A stretch of DNA of 64,000 nucleotides from Acidimicrobiaceae bacterium (GTDB lineage Bacteria > Actinomycetota > Acidimicrobiia > Acidimicrobiales > Aldehydirespiratoraceae), in the NCBI GenBank assembly GCA_009842325.1, contig VYFQ01000037.1:1-64000 (forward strand), read 5' to 3'. A program made the translations under genes and the position numbers. This document shows, in pieces, positions 54,243-63,394 of the stretch. The notes beneath the pieces were generated by a model. The model searched no databases. It was not told the DNA's origin and saw only the letters and a program-made list of their open reading frames with translations. Within the stretch, counting starts at the first letter, position 1, and the number at the start of each line of letters is the position of its first letter.

Positions 54243-55523
54243 CTAGGCGTCGGGACGGACTTCGGTGAAGTGGTCGATCCGGCGCAACTCCGGGAACACC
54301 AGCCACCAGATGGCGACCACGGCCAGGGTGCCCACCCCGCCGAACACCACTGCGCCGGCCACGCCGAGCAGCGCCGCGGTCACGCCCGATCTGAATCCGC
54401 CCAGCTCGTTCGAGCCGCCGATGAAGACGTACTCCACGGCCAGGACCCGTCCCCGCATCTCCTCCGGCGTGGCCAGCGGGACGATCGTGCCGCGGACGAA
54501 GATGCTCACGGCGTCCGCCCCGCCCAACACCAGCAACGCCACGAAGGCGACGACATAGGAACGGGTCAAGCCGAGAACGATCGTCCCCACGCCGAACAGG
54601 GCCACCGAGCCCAGCAACGACGGGCCCACTCGCCGCTGAAACGGCCGCACCGACAAGGTCAGCATCACCACCGCGGCGCCGATGCCGACCGCGGACGCCA
54701 GCCAACCGAGACGTACCGCGCCCACTCCCAGGCGCTCGTCGGCGATGGCGGGCAGCAGCAACTGCACGCCGCCCAAGAACACCGCGAACAGATCGAGGGA
54801 GATCGCCCCGAGCACCACCCGGTTGCGACGGACGTACCGCAGACCCTCGAGGGCTTGCGAGATCACGGCCCGCGCTCCGGCTCCAGCCGCGAACGCAGCC
54901 CGCCGCACGTCGCTCGGCGGCACGATCATGAGCAGGCTGATCCCGGCTGCCGCGCACCCGGCCGCCAGCAGGTACGGCAGGGCCGGATCGATGTCGAAGG
55001 CGAGCCCGAACACCACCGGGCCGACGATGTAGCCCCCCTGCCAACCGGCGACGTTCAAGGCCACCATCCGCTCGCGGGCCCCTTCCGGTGCCAGGTCCAC
55101 CGGCATGGCCCGGCTCACCGCCATGAGGAAGGCCCGGGCGGTGCCGAACGCTACGACCAGACCGTAGATCGGAAGTACCGACGTGGGATCCGACGCCACA
55201 TAGAAGAACAGGCTGAGGGAGGCGACGGCCTCTCCGCCGAGACCCCAGGCGAACACCAATCGTCGCTCGAAGCGGTCCGCGACCATGCCGGTGATGGGCG
55301 CCAGCAGGAAGGCGGGCACGAATTCGGCCAACCCCAGCAGCCCCAGGAAGATCGGCTCGCCGGTCATGTCGAAGACCTGCTTGCCCAGGAACGTGATCTG
55401 ACCCATGGTCAACGCCATCGAGAAGAAGGTCGCCCCGAAGAGCGCCCAGAGCCGCGGCTCGATCCGCCCCGGCGGGCCGGTCTGCTCCCCGGCGCCGGGT
55501 CCGCTCGACTCCTGGCTAGGCAT
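54243..55523 (-). CDS. MFS transporter
   Basis: A 426-residue major facilitator protein of the MFS_3/enterobactin-exporter type. There are about 12 helices, and loop motif GMVADRFERR after helix 2 matches the MFS signature. The N-terminus is a polar Pro/Gly stretch. Cargo unknown; such carriers often export drugs or siderophores. It is divergent from the helicase gene and convergent with the SDR. Confidence 0.85.
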   Translation of the reverse strand: MPSQESSGPGAGEQTGPPGRIEPRLWALFGATFFSMALTMGQITFLGKQVFDMTGEPIFLGLLGLAEFVPAFLLAPITGMVADRFERRLVFAWGLGGEAVASLSLFFYVASDPTSVLPIYGLVVAFGTARAFLMAVSRAMPVDLAPEGARERMVALNVAGWQGGYIVGPVVFGLAFDIDPALPYLLAAGCAAAGISLLMIVPPSDVRRAAFAAGAGARAVISQALEGLRYVRRNRVVLGAISLDLFAVFLGGVQLLLPAIADERLGVGAVRLGWLASAVGIGAAVVMLTLSVRPFQRRVGPSLLGSVALFGVGTIVLGLTRSYVVAFVALLVLGGADAVSIFVRGTIVPLATPEEMRGRVLAVEYVFIGGSNELGGFRSGVTAALLGVAGAVVFGGVGTLAVVAIWWLVFPELRRIDHFTEVRPDA

Positions 55524-55560
55524 CCGCGGAACGCTAATGCTCTCCTAGCCTCGGGACCGC

Positions 55561-57663
55561 ATGGCCCTGCCCGCACTCGGCGACTTCCTGCCGGAGACAC
55601 CCGGCGCCGACGAGTTGCTGGATGCCTTCATCGAGTGGTCTCTCGCAGCCGGGCTCGAGCTGTACCCGCATCAGGAAGAGGCAGTCCTGCGGCTGCTGGC
55701 CGGCGAGAACGTGGTGCTGTCCACGCCCACAGGATCGGGCAAGTCGCTTGTGGCCCTGGCCGGTGCCTTCGCCATGCTGGCCCAGGGACGCCGCGCCGTC
55801 TACACCGCCCCTATCAAGGCCCTGGTGAGTGAGAAGTTCTTCGAGCTGACAGCGGCCTTCGGACCGTCGGAGGTGGGCATGGTCACCGGCGACGCCTCGG
55901 TCAACGCCGATGCCCCCGTCATCGCCTGCACAGCGGAGATCCTGGCTCAGCGGGCCCTGCGGGCGGGCTCCGACACCGCGGCCGACCTCGTGGTGATGGA
56001 CGAGTTCCACTACTACGGCGACCGCGACCGGGGCTGGGCCTGGCAGGTTCCCCTGCTGGAGTTGCCGAAATCCCGGTTCCTGCTCATGTCGGCCACCCTC
56101 GGCGACACGACCGGGCTGCGCCGCGATCTCACCGCGCGCACCGGGCGCGACACCGCCCTGGTGGCCTCGGCCGAGCGGCCAGTCCCCCTCGACGTCGAGT
56201 ACCGGGAGACCCCGCTGCACGTCTCCATCGAGCAGCTGCTCTCCGCGGGCCAGGCCCCCGTCTACATCGTGCACTTCACCCAGCGGCAGGCCACGGCCCG
56301 GGCCCAGAGCCTCACCAGCCTCAACGTGCTCAGTGCCGACGAGAAGGCAGCCGTGAAGGAGGCGGTGGGCGGGTTCCGCTTCGACACGCCCATCGGCAAG
56401 GACCTGCGCCGCTTCGTGCTGGCCGGCATCGGCGTGCACCACGCCGGGATGCTGCCCAAGTACCGGCTGCTGGTGGAGAAGCTGGCCCAGCAGGGCCACC
56501 TGAAGCTGATCTGCGGCACCGACACGCTGGGCGTGGGCGTCAACGTTCCCATCCGCACCGTGCTGTTCACCCAGCTCTACAAGTACGACGGACGCCGGAC
56601 CCGGGTGCTGTCGGTGCGCGACTTCCAGCAGATCGCAGGCCGGGCCGGCCGGCGCGGCTTCGACACGGTGGGCAGCGTGTGGGTGCAGGCCCCCGAGCAC
56701 GCGGTGGAGAACAAGCGGGCCGAGATGCGGGCCGCCGGCGACCCCAAGAAGCTCCGCAAGCTGGTGCGCAAGAAGCCTCCGGACAGGGGCTACGCCCACT
56801 ACGACGACAAGACCCTGACCCGGCTGTGGGAGGGCACACCCGAGACACTGGAATCCAGCTTCGACGTGACCCACGCCATGATGCTCAACGTCCTGGACCG
56901 GCCCGGCGACGGCTGCGCAGCCATGAAGCGCCTGCTGGTCGACAACCACGAGCCCCGCTCCCGCCAGCGGCGGCACATCCGCAAGGCGGTCGGGGTGTTC
57001 CGGTCGCTGATCGACGCCGAGATCGTGGAGGTGCTGCCCGAGCCCGACGGGTCGGGCCGGCCGGTGCGGGTCAACATCGACCTTCAGGACGAGTTCCGGC
57101 TCAACCAGCCGCTGGGGCTGTTCGCGGTGGAGGCGATCTCGGTTCTCGACCCGGAGGCTCCCGACTACCACCTTCAGGCGCTGAGCGTGGCCGAGTCGGT
57201 GCTGGAGGACCCGCTGGCGGTGCTGCTGGCCCAGAGGGATGCGGCCCGGGACGAGTTGATGACCCGCATGAAGGAGGAGGGGGTGGAGTACGAGGAGCGG
57301 ATGGCCCGGCTGGCCGAAGTGACCTGGCCGAAGCCGGAGGCCGAGTTCATCGAGCCCGCCTTCGACACCTTCGCCCGCCATCACCCGTGGGTCGGGCATC
57401 TGCGGCCCAGCCCCAAGTCGGTGGTGCGCGACATGGTCGAGCACGCCGACACGTTCAACCAGTACGTGAGCCGCTACGGGCTCAAGCGCTCCGAGGGACT
57501 GGTGCTGCGCTACCTCACCGACTGCTACAAGGCGCTGGTGCAGACCGTGCCGGCGGCCGCGGTAGACGACCGTCTGGCCGAGGTGAGCGAGTGGCTGGGG
57601 GAGCTGGTGCGAGAGGTCGACAGCAGCCTGCTGGACGAATGGGAGCGACTACGTTCTGCGTAA
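55561..57663 (+). CDS. DEAD/DEAH (Ski2-like) helicase, C-terminally short
   Basis: A 700-residue superfamily 2 helicase of the kind that carries DUF3516 in actinobacteria. Motifs: STPTGSGKS, TAPIKALVSEKF, MDEFHYYGD, LMSATLGD, HHAGMLPKYR, GTDTLGVGVN and QIAGRAGRRG. The protein ends at SLLDEWERLRSA, a place where relatives go on for about another 140-150 residues. The next 73 bp hold no coding sign. Truncation or a naturally short form are both possible. ATG start, divergent from the MFS gene. Confidence 0.83.
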   Translation: MALPALGDFLPETPGADELLDAFIEWSLAAGLELYPHQEEAVLRLLAGENVVLSTPTGSGKSLVALAGAFAMLAQGRRAVYTAPIKALVSEKFFELTAAFGPSEVGMVTGDASVNADAPVIACTAEILAQRALRAGSDTAADLVVMDEFHYYGDRDRGWAWQVPLLELPKSRFLLMSATLGDTTGLRRDLTARTGRDTALVASAERPVPLDVEYRETPLHVSIEQLLSAGQAPVYIVHFTQRQATARAQSLTSLNVLSADEKAAVKEAVGGFRFDTPIGKDLRRFVLAGIGVHHAGMLPKYRLLVEKLAQQGHLKLICGTDTLGVGVNVPIRTVLFTQLYKYDGRRTRVLSVRDFQQIAGRAGRRGFDTVGSVWVQAPEHAVENKRAEMRAAGDPKKLRKLVRKKPPDRGYAHYDDKTLTRLWEGTPETLESSFDVTHAMMLNVLDRPGDGCAAMKRLLVDNHEPRSRQRRHIRKAVGVFRSLIDAEIVEVLPEPDGSGRPVRVNIDLQDEFRLNQPLGLFAVEAISVLDPEAPDYHLQALSVAESVLEDPLAVLLAQRDAARDELMTRMKEEGVEYEERMARLAEVTWPKPEAEFIEPAFDTFARHHPWVGHLRPSPKSVVRDMVEHADTFNQYVSRYGLKRSEGLVLRYLTDCYKALVQTVPAAAVDDRLAEVSEWLGELVREVDSSLLDEWERLRSA

Positions 57664-57736
57664 TGCCCGCTCTTGTTCGCTGCGCTCACGGGCCGCTCGG
57701 GCCACGGCCTCGCCCGTATCGACCGGGTTCGCTCGC

Positions 57737-58597
57737 CTACCCGCTCGGCCTCTGGGGCCGGGCCCGGCCTGACTTCACGTCGTCGCCGTAGGGCAGGAAC
57801 GACCCGAAGTCGGGTCCCCGCCGCAGGCTGTGCCCGCCGTCGATGTTGATGGCGGTGCCGGTGATCCAGCGGGACTCGTCGGAGATCAGGAACGCCACTA
57901 GGGCGGCCACGTCGGAGGGCTGCCCGACCCCGCCCAGCGGCGTGTTCTGCACGTAGCTGGAGTACACCGCGGAGTCCCGGGGTATGGCCTCCATGATCTC
58001 GGTGGCGATGAACCCGGGCCTGACCGCGTTGAAGCGCACCCCCGACGGTCCGAACTCGTCGGCCGCGTTGCGGATCATCGCCTCGATGCCGGCCTTCCCC
58101 GCGGTGTAGGCCCCGAAGTACGGATGGGTCACGTTCCCGGCCAGCGACGACATAGCCACGAACGACCCGCCCCCGGCCGCGGCCAGGCGCTCCACCGTGT
58201 GCTTGATGGTGAGCATGGTTCCCACCACGTTGAGGGTGAGAACCCGCTTGAACTCGTCAGTGTCGAGCAGGTGGTACGGGCCCATTCCCCCGCCCCCGCC
58301 CGCGTTGGCCACCACGCCGTGCAGGTGGCCGTCGGCGCCGGCCGCAGCCTGTGACGCCCGGGCGACGTCGTCCTCGGAAGTCACGTCGGCCACCACGTAG
58401 GACACCGATCCCCCGTTGTCGCACTCGACGGCAGCCGCGGCCGCCGCCAGCGTCTCGGTGGTCCGTCCACAGATGGTGACGGTCGCGCCCTCCGCCGCCA
58501 GCCGGGCTGCGCAGGCCCGTCCAATGCCGGTGCCGCCCCCAGTGACCAGTACCGACTTGCCCTCCAGTCGACCCGATACCGGCGTGTCGCCCGTCAC
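57737..58597 (-). CDS. Short-chain dehydrogenase/reductase
   Basis: A 286-residue SDR with VTGGGTGIGRACAARL, VANAGGGGG, MSSLAGN and YTAGK. ICGRTTET after beta-2 suggests NADP. The end LRRGPDFGSF...DDVKSGRARP is a short tail. It resembles fungal-type 2,4-dienoyl-CoA reductase or 3-ketoacyl reductases but the substrate is uncertain. The GTG at 58597 overlaps the stop of the membrane-protein gene by 4 nt (GTGA). Last of a three-gene coupled operon. Confidence 0.8.
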   Translation of the reverse strand: MTGDTPVSGRLEGKSVLVTGGGTGIGRACAARLAAEGATVTICGRTTETLAAAAAAVECDNGGSVSYVVADVTSEDDVARASQAAAGADGHLHGVVANAGGGGGMGPYHLLDTDEFKRVLTLNVVGTMLTIKHTVERLAAAGGGSFVAMSSLAGNVTHPYFGAYTAGKAGIEAMIRNAADEFGPSGVRFNAVRPGFIATEIMEAIPRDSAVYSSYVQNTPLGGVGQPSDVAALVAFLISDESRWITGTAINIDGGHSLRRGPDFGSFLPYGDDVKSGRARPQRPSG

Positions 58598-59418
58598 GAG
58601 TCGTCGGCCGGCGCGCGGCGGGTGGCCCCGCTCACTAGGTCCACGAGACTCGGGCATCCGTCGATCTTCGAGAAGCGGCGGTCGACGTAGACGAGGGTGG
58701 CGAAGATCAGAACGAAGGCTGCGAAGAAGTTCACGAACTGGCGGGTGACCAGGAACAGGTTGACCCCAGCGTTGTTGTAGAGCCAGATGTCCCAGATGGC
58801 CGAGCCGACCTCGTAGAAGGTGACCACCCAGGTGACGTTGCGCATGGTGGACACGAAGCGGGGGTCGCGGTGCACCGCCTCGGGCAGGGGCACGAATCGG
58901 CGGGCCGCCCACAGCATGAAGGGCTTGCCGATGAGGATCGTGACCGCGGCAGCCACTCCGACCAGCATCTTGGTGCCGATCCCGATGCCGAAGTACACCG
59001 CCTCCGTGCTCACCCCAAAGTCGACCAGGTCGCGCTCCACGGAGATGGCGATGGCGGCACGAACCAGCAGGTAGCCGGTGATGACCGGCAACCAGGCGCC
59101 GATCGGCAGGCCCCGGCGGCGCCGGCTGAAGGCCGCCTTCACCGACCATGCCGTGGCCGCGAAGATGGCGATCTCGATGTTGTTCAGCCAGGCGAGCCGC
59201 AGCGCGTCGAGGTTGAAGAACAACAGGAACAGCACCACCGGCATGAGTTGGTCGAGGTTGCTGCGCCAGCCCCACACCGCCTGGCGGGAAGTCCTGGCCA
59301 AGTCCCGGGGATCGGTGACCGCACCCTCGCCGCCCGCGGCTTCGACTGCTCCGGTCACCTCGGGCGAGGTGCCGGCCTCAGCCGTCTCGGCCCGCGCCGG
59401 TTCGGCTCTCTCGCTCAC
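58594..59418 (-). CDS. Multi-pass membrane protein (VC0807-like)
   Basis: A 274-residue protein. A 55-residue Ala/Glu-rich start is followed by about six helices (LMPVVLFLLFFNLDALRLAW, IEIAIFAATAWSVKAAF, GIGTKMLVGVAAAVTILIG, FVNFFAAFVLIFATLVYVD). The pairing of helices resembles the VC0807/septation-like family of unknown function, but I am not certain. GTG at 59418 overlaps the MDMPI-type gene stop, and the stop overlaps the SDR start, so three proteins are made together. Confidence 0.6.
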   Translation of the reverse strand: MSERAEPARAETAEAGTSPEVTGAVEAAGGEGAVTDPRDLARTSRQAVWGWRSNLDQLMPVVLFLLFFNLDALRLAWLNNIEIAIFAATAWSVKAAFSRRRRGLPIGAWLPVITGYLLVRAAIAISVERDLVDFGVSTEAVYFGIGIGTKMLVGVAAAVTILIGKPFMLWAARRFVPLPEAVHRDPRFVSTMRNVTWVVTFYEVGSAIWDIWLYNNAGVNLFLVTRQFVNFFAAFVLIFATLVYVDRRFSKIDGCPSLVDLVSGATRRAPADDS

Positions 59419-60146
59419 GGGGCGAGCGCGGCCCAGGCCTGGGCGGTGGCCTCGTCGCCCACTACCGACAATGAGGGGTCGTCGAGCGGCAGCCGGTTCC
59501 ACATGGCCAGGAACAACGCCCCTCCCGGCCCGCGCACGGCGGCGTCGCCCTTGACGTGGACGCGCTCCATGACGACTTCGTCGCCGTCGGCGTGCACGAT
59601 CCACTCGCCCTCGCCGTCGGTGCGGTGCACGTGCAGGCTGCCCTCCGGAAGGTCCCGGCGATTGCGCTGCTGGGCGTTGGGCAGCACGAAATCGAAGAAC
59701 TCGTCGACGCCGTCGCGGCCCTGCTCGCCGTCCACCGGGCCGGTGTCGGACACCGCGTTCTCGGCGTCCCAGCGATGGACGCTCGTCTCGTGCAGCATCC
59801 GGCGGAAGTAGAAGCCGGCGTCGGGTCGGGGCGACCAGTTCCACACCGGCGTGTCGGGGTCGATGCCGGCCAGGGCGTCGACGAGCCGGTCGAGCGCATC
59901 GGCCGCGAAGTCGACCGCCGAGTCGTCGTCGGGCACCTGCGGCATCTGCTCGCGGCCCAGGGGCTCGGTGGCTCGGCCGGCCACGTAGCTCCCCACCAGC
60001 CCGTGCACCCATCCCATGTGACCGGCCAGGTCGCGCAGCGTCCAGTCACCGCAGGTGGGCACGGCCGCTCCCAGGTCGGCTCGGGCCACCTCGATCAGGC
60101 GCCGCCCGTCGGTCTCGATCTGGTTGACGATTGCCTCGGAGTCCAT
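59415..60146 (-). CDS. MDMPI-type (maleylpyruvate isomerase fold) mycothiol protein
   Basis: A 243-residue protein of the DinB/MDMPI fold. The metal ligands fit HMGWVHG (about residue 41) and HETSVHRWDAE (about 125), with an MDMPI C-terminal domain after about 150. Members use mycothiol as thiol cofactor or bind metals for detoxification. This fits the presence of mca in the window. ATG at 60146 is preferred to an upstream start at 60185. First gene of the coupled operon. Confidence 0.8.
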   Translation of the reverse strand: MDSEAIVNQIETDGRRLIEVARADLGAAVPTCGDWTLRDLAGHMGWVHGLVGSYVAGRATEPLGREQMPQVPDDDSAVDFAADALDRLVDALAGIDPDTPVWNWSPRPDAGFYFRRMLHETSVHRWDAENAVSDTGPVDGEQGRDGVDEFFDFVLPNAQQRNRRDLPEGSLHVHRTDGEGEWIVHADGDEVVMERVHVKGDAAVRGPGGALFLAMWNRLPLDDPSLSVVGDEATAQAWAALAP

Positions 60147-60213
60147 GAGCCACAGTCTGGCCCTCAGATCGGCCAGTCGCGCCACTGCTGGTTGGGTAGG
60201 GCAGGATAGGCGG

Positions 60214-61011
60214 ATGGGTATCTACGCGATCAGTGGCTCCGCCTCGGGAATGGGGGCCGCCACCCGGTCCCGGCTCGAGGCCGCGGGAAGCCGAGTGATC
60301 GGCATCGACCGGCGCGACGCAGAGGTGTGCGCCGACCTAGGAACGGCCGAGGGTCGGGCTGAAGCGGTCGACGCCGTCCTCGACGCGGCTGGCGGGGTCC
60401 TCGACGGCGCGGTCTCGGCCGCGGGCCTCGGCCCGCCGACGGCGGGGGCGCTCATAGCCCGGGTCAACTACTTCGGATCGGTGGCACTGCTGGAGGGCCT
60501 GCGGCCCGCCCTGGCCGCTTCGGGTGCGGCCCAGGTGGTGCAGTTCGGGTCCAACTCGTCGACCATCACGCCGAATCTGCCCGACGAGTTGGTGGCCGCC
60601 TACCTCGAGGGCCGCGAGGAGGACGCGGTGGCCATCGTGAACGAAGCCGATCCGGCGTTCGCTCCGGCCGTCGCCTACGCGGGCGCCAAGCTGGCCGTCA
60701 CCCGCTGGTGCCGGCGCGCCGCGGTCACGGAGCCATGGGTGGGTGAGGACATCCGGCTGAATGTGATCGCGCCGGGGCCCGTCGACACGCCGCTGCTGCG
60801 CCAGGGCCAGGCCGACGAGGTGTACGGCCCGCTCATGGAGGCACTCCCGGTACCGGTAACCGAGACGCCCGACGCCGACGCGCTGGCCCAGTGGGTGGAG
60901 TTCCTGCTGTCACCGGTGGCGAGATTCGCCTGCGGATCCGTGTTCTACGTCGACGGCGGCACCGACGCCCTCATCCGATCCGACGACTGGCCCCGCACCT
61001 TCACCGTGTAA
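60214..61011 (+). CDS. 3-alpha-HSD-like short-chain dehydrogenase
   Basis: A 265-residue SDR. GSASGMGAATRSRLEAAG is the cofactor turn, FGSNSST holds the catalytic Ser and YAGAK the Tyr-Lys pair. A long insert (LPDELVAAYLEGREEDAVAI) marks it as another 3-alpha-hydroxysteroid/coniferyl-alcohol dehydrogenase-like enzyme, like the one at 53382. It is convergent with the tyrosine phosphatase gene, 14 bp away. Confidence 0.82.
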   Translation: MGIYAISGSASGMGAATRSRLEAAGSRVIGIDRRDAEVCADLGTAEGRAEAVDAVLDAAGGVLDGAVSAAGLGPPTAGALIARVNYFGSVALLEGLRPALAASGAAQVVQFGSNSSTITPNLPDELVAAYLEGREEDAVAIVNEADPAFAPAVAYAGAKLAVTRWCRRAAVTEPWVGEDIRLNVIAPGPVDTPLLRQGQADEVYGPLMEALPVPVTETPDADALAQWVEFLLSPVARFACGSVFYVDGGTDALIRSDDWPRTFTV

Positions 61012-61025
61012 CCGGCGACAGTGGG

Positions 61026-61559
61026 TCATACCAATCGACGGTGCAGCTCGGCCACCAGCAGGCGCAACTCGTCGGAGCAACGGTCGAAGTCGTCCTGCTC
61101 TCCAGCGCCGGGATCGACGATCTCCTCCCATGGCTCCGGATCTAGCGTGTCCAGTTCCAGAGCCCTCACCCTCGGGCCGACATCGCCGGCGTCAGCCCCG
61201 CCCTCCGGCGGGCTCAGATCCCGGGCCAGCCGGCGTAGAGACCCGGTGATCGGGGCTGCCTCGGGCAGATTGCGGCGGACCCAGCCAAGGTGCAGCGGCT
61301 CCATCACCACCACCAAATCGGCTTCCGCCGCGTCGTCTCCGCGGAACTGCCGCGACCGGTGGGCGTGGTCCACGAGCCCGTGGCGGGCCAGCGCCGACCG
61401 GGTGCGGGTTCCGATCGGGTGGCCCTCCAGCGTGAGGATGCCCGCGCTGCGAACATCAAGGCGACCGTCGGCGTCGAGGTTCCGCAGCATGGCCGCGGCC
61501 ATGGGCGATCGGGCCGCGTTGCCGGTGCACACCATGTACACCACCGGCCGCTCGCCCAT
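61026..61559 (-). CDS. Low-molecular-weight protein tyrosine phosphatase
   Basis: A 177-residue LMW-PTP. The P-loop CTGNAARS starts at Cys11, with Arg17 as the phosphate ligand. LRNLDADGRLDVRSAGI is family-typical. The C-terminus carries the general-acid DP in IVDPGAG. It probably dephosphorylates tyrosine on envelope or signalling proteins, or acts as an arsenate-reductase-like enzyme. Its start is 22 bp past ipdB, so it may ride on the same transcript. Confidence 0.82.
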   Translation of the reverse strand: MGERPVVYMVCTGNAARSPMAAAMLRNLDADGRLDVRSAGILTLEGHPIGTRTRSALARHGLVDHAHRSRQFRGDDAAEADLVVVMEPLHLGWVRRNLPEAAPITGSLRRLARDLSPPEGGADAGDVGPRVRALELDTLDPEPWEEIVDPGAGEQDDFDRCSDELRLLVAELHRRLV

Positions 61560-61581
61560 CGTCGGCACCCGTCTCCCGCCG

Positions 61582-62358
61582 CTAGCGGAACTCGTGCTTG
61601 CGGATGCCCTTGGGGTCGATGACATCGCGGATGAGGTGGAGTTCCTCGGCTGTCGGGAGCCGGCTGGCCGGAACATTTTCGGGCACGGCGAGCTCGAAGG
61701 GAGTGGCCGCCAGCACGGCGTCGAGCGACACGCCGGGATGGACGGACCTGAGGCGCATGGTGTGGCCGGGTGTCTCGAAGTCGTAGGCGGCCAGTTCCGT
61801 GACGACCCTGCGTATCTCGTGGAATCGGCCGCTGCCCTCCGGCAGCGCAGCCACCCGGTCATAGCCCGGACCGGACACCACATCGACGCTGTCGACGAAG
61901 GCTCGGGCCTGGTTGGGGATCCAGTAGCTGGTGGTGTGGTTGATGACGTTGCCGGGCGCGCCTCGCAGCCCGAGGAGCTGCGCCTTCGGCTTCCGGTAGT
62001 CGCCGATAGCTGCGAAGTTCTGGTTGCCGTGCCCGTCGATTTGGCTGGCGCCCATCACCACATGGCGATGACCCGACCACGCCTGGTCGAAGACGGTTCG
62101 GAACGGCAGGTAGCCCTCGACCACGATGCCTTCGTCCGCCGCGCCAGGATGACCAACGGTCGCGCCCAGCGGCAGGGTGCCGACGACCGCGTAGGCGATC
62201 GTGTCGGTGAGCATGAGGTCGGGCTCGAAGCTGGCCCTCGCCAGCCTCCCAGCCGCCACCGGGAACGGACCCATCGGATGGCACAGCAACTCCCCGTCCC
62301 CCCGGAAGGCCTCGGCTAGCGCGACCAGGCAGATCTCATCGATCGTCGCGTTGCTCAT
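61582..62358 (-). CDS. ipdB: Steroid ring-opening hydrolase, IpdB subunit
   Basis: A 258-residue protein of the CoA-transferase beta fold. PMGPFPVAAGRLARASFEPDLMLTD, GYLPFRTVFD, HVVMGASQIDGHGNQN, RGAPGNVINHTTSYWIPNQ and LPTAEELHLIRDVIDPKGIR match mycobacterial IpdB segment by segment. With IpdA it opens the last steroid ring of COCHEA-CoA by adding water. ATG at 62358 overlaps the ipdA stop (ATGA), as expected for a two-subunit enzyme. Confidence 0.88.
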   Translation of the reverse strand: MSNATIDEICLVALAEAFRGDGELLCHPMGPFPVAAGRLARASFEPDLMLTDTIAYAVVGTLPLGATVGHPGAADEGIVVEGYLPFRTVFDQAWSGHRHVVMGASQIDGHGNQNFAAIGDYRKPKAQLLGLRGAPGNVINHTTSYWIPNQARAFVDSVDVVSGPGYDRVAALPEGSGRFHEIRRVVTELAAYDFETPGHTMRLRSVHPGVSLDAVLAATPFELAVPENVPASRLPTAEELHLIRDVIDPKGIRKHEFR

Positions 62359-63230
62359 TGCTCGGCTCCGTCGGAATCGGCTCGATCGGCCAGGCGGGCC
62401 CGGTAGGCGTCGTGGGACGGTAGGTCAAGCCAGTCGGCACGGAACCGGGTCCACGCGTCGGTGTCGCGGGCCGTGGCCGCGTACTCCCTCTGGAAGGCTT
62501 CGTCGCGGCTGTAGTCGGGTGGACACTCGGTGAAGTGGGCACCGCCGGGCGCCTCCACTACGCCGTCGGTGTGCAGGCGCGGGATCTTAAGCGTGTGGAC
62601 CGAGCCCTCCGCAAGGAGGTCCTCGGTGGCCACCACCCGCTCGCACGACATGAACGTGCGCTTGGCCGCCATGGCGAACAGGTCGTCGAAGTACAGGTCC
62701 GGCCCCAGGAACTGCCCGTTGCCGGCGGCGTCGGCCCGGTTCATGTGCACCAGCGACACATCGATGTCGAAGGCGGGCACCGCCACCAGCTCGGTGCCGT
62801 CGCCATAGGGGCTAGTCACCGTCTTGAGTTCGGGGTTGTAGGTGAGCATGTCCGAACCCAGCCCTGCTCTAGTGGGGTAGAAGGGCACACGGTGCACCGC
62901 GGCCAGCAGGCCCAGGTAGAAGGCGCCCTCGTCGAACTCGCGGGCCTCCACCGAGCCGGTCTGGCGAGCGACCCGGAAGTGGGGTTCGAGAGGGATGGAG
63001 TCGAGCGACACGAAGCCGTAGGTGATCTTGCGGACCCGACCCGCGGCGCACAGCAGGCCGACGTCCGGTCCGCCGTAGCTCACCACGTGAAGGTCGGTCA
63101 GATCGGTTCGAAGGATGGCCCGCACCAGCGACATCGGCTTGCGGCGCGAGCCCCAGCCACCGATGCCGATGGTCATGCCACTGCTCAGCTCGGTGACGAC
63201 CTCGTCCTCGGTCATGCGCTTGTCGGCCAC
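62355..63230 (-). CDS. ipdA: Steroid ring-opening hydrolase, IpdA subunit
   Basis: A 291-residue alpha subunit of the CoA-transferase fold. SSGMTIGIGGWGSRRKPMSLVRAILRTDLTDLHVVSYGGPDVGLLCAAG and GFVSLDSIPLEPHFRVARQTGSVEAREFDEG resemble mycobacterial IpdA strongly and its length is nearly the same. It acts with IpdB on the CoA ester left after degradation of steroid rings A and B. GTG at 63230 gives VADKRMTEDEVV, which aligns with the known start; a frame to 63272 is less likely. Two palindromic elements lie just upstream. Confidence 0.88.
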   Translation of the reverse strand: MADKRMTEDEVVTELSSGMTIGIGGWGSRRKPMSLVRAILRTDLTDLHVVSYGGPDVGLLCAAGRVRKITYGFVSLDSIPLEPHFRVARQTGSVEAREFDEGAFYLGLLAAVHRVPFYPTRAGLGSDMLTYNPELKTVTSPYGDGTELVAVPAFDIDVSLVHMNRADAAGNGQFLGPDLYFDDLFAMAAKRTFMSCERVVATEDLLAEGSVHTLKIPRLHTDGVVEAPGGAHFTECPPDYSRDEAFQREYAATARDTDAWTRFRADWLDLPSHDAYRARLADRADSDGAEQ

Positions 63231-63274
63231 CGCCCGACGGTAGAGCGTCCAAGTCGCAAGCGCTACCACCAAAC

Positions 63275-63322
63275 GAATTGGCAGCAGACGGCCCCCTATA
63301 GGGACCTAACCGCTGCCAATTC
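63275..63322. repeat. 48-bp nested palindrome, copy 4
   Basis: Perfect arms GAATTGGCAGC (63275-63285) and GCTGCCAATTC (63312-63322) flank 26 bp that contain the palindrome CCCTATAGGG. It lies between ipdA and the divergent SDR gene. Confidence 0.92.
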
Positions 63323-63346
63323 TCGACACCTGCGATCCCCGCCCAC

Positions 63347-63394
63347 GAATTGGCAGCAGACGACCCCCTATAGGGACCCGACCGCTGCCAATTA
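63347..63394. repeat. 48-bp nested palindrome, copy 5
   Basis: Arms GAATTGGCAGC (63347-63357) and GCTGCCAATTA (63384-63394) pair at 10 of 11 positions around 26 bp with the same CCCTATAGGG core as copy 4. It starts 72 bp after copy 4. The rest of the 228-bp divergent gap shows no other clear site. Confidence 0.9.

Noticed and set aside
57664..57810. Small reading frame continuing past the helicase stop
   Set aside because: It overlaps the convergent SDR end and reads as basic Pro/Arg sequence without a start or motif.
63231..63272. Longer start for ipdA at 63272
   Set aside because: The start would lie against a palindromic repeat and adds residues (VVALATWTLYRRA) not found in IpdA; GTG 63230 aligns with the family.
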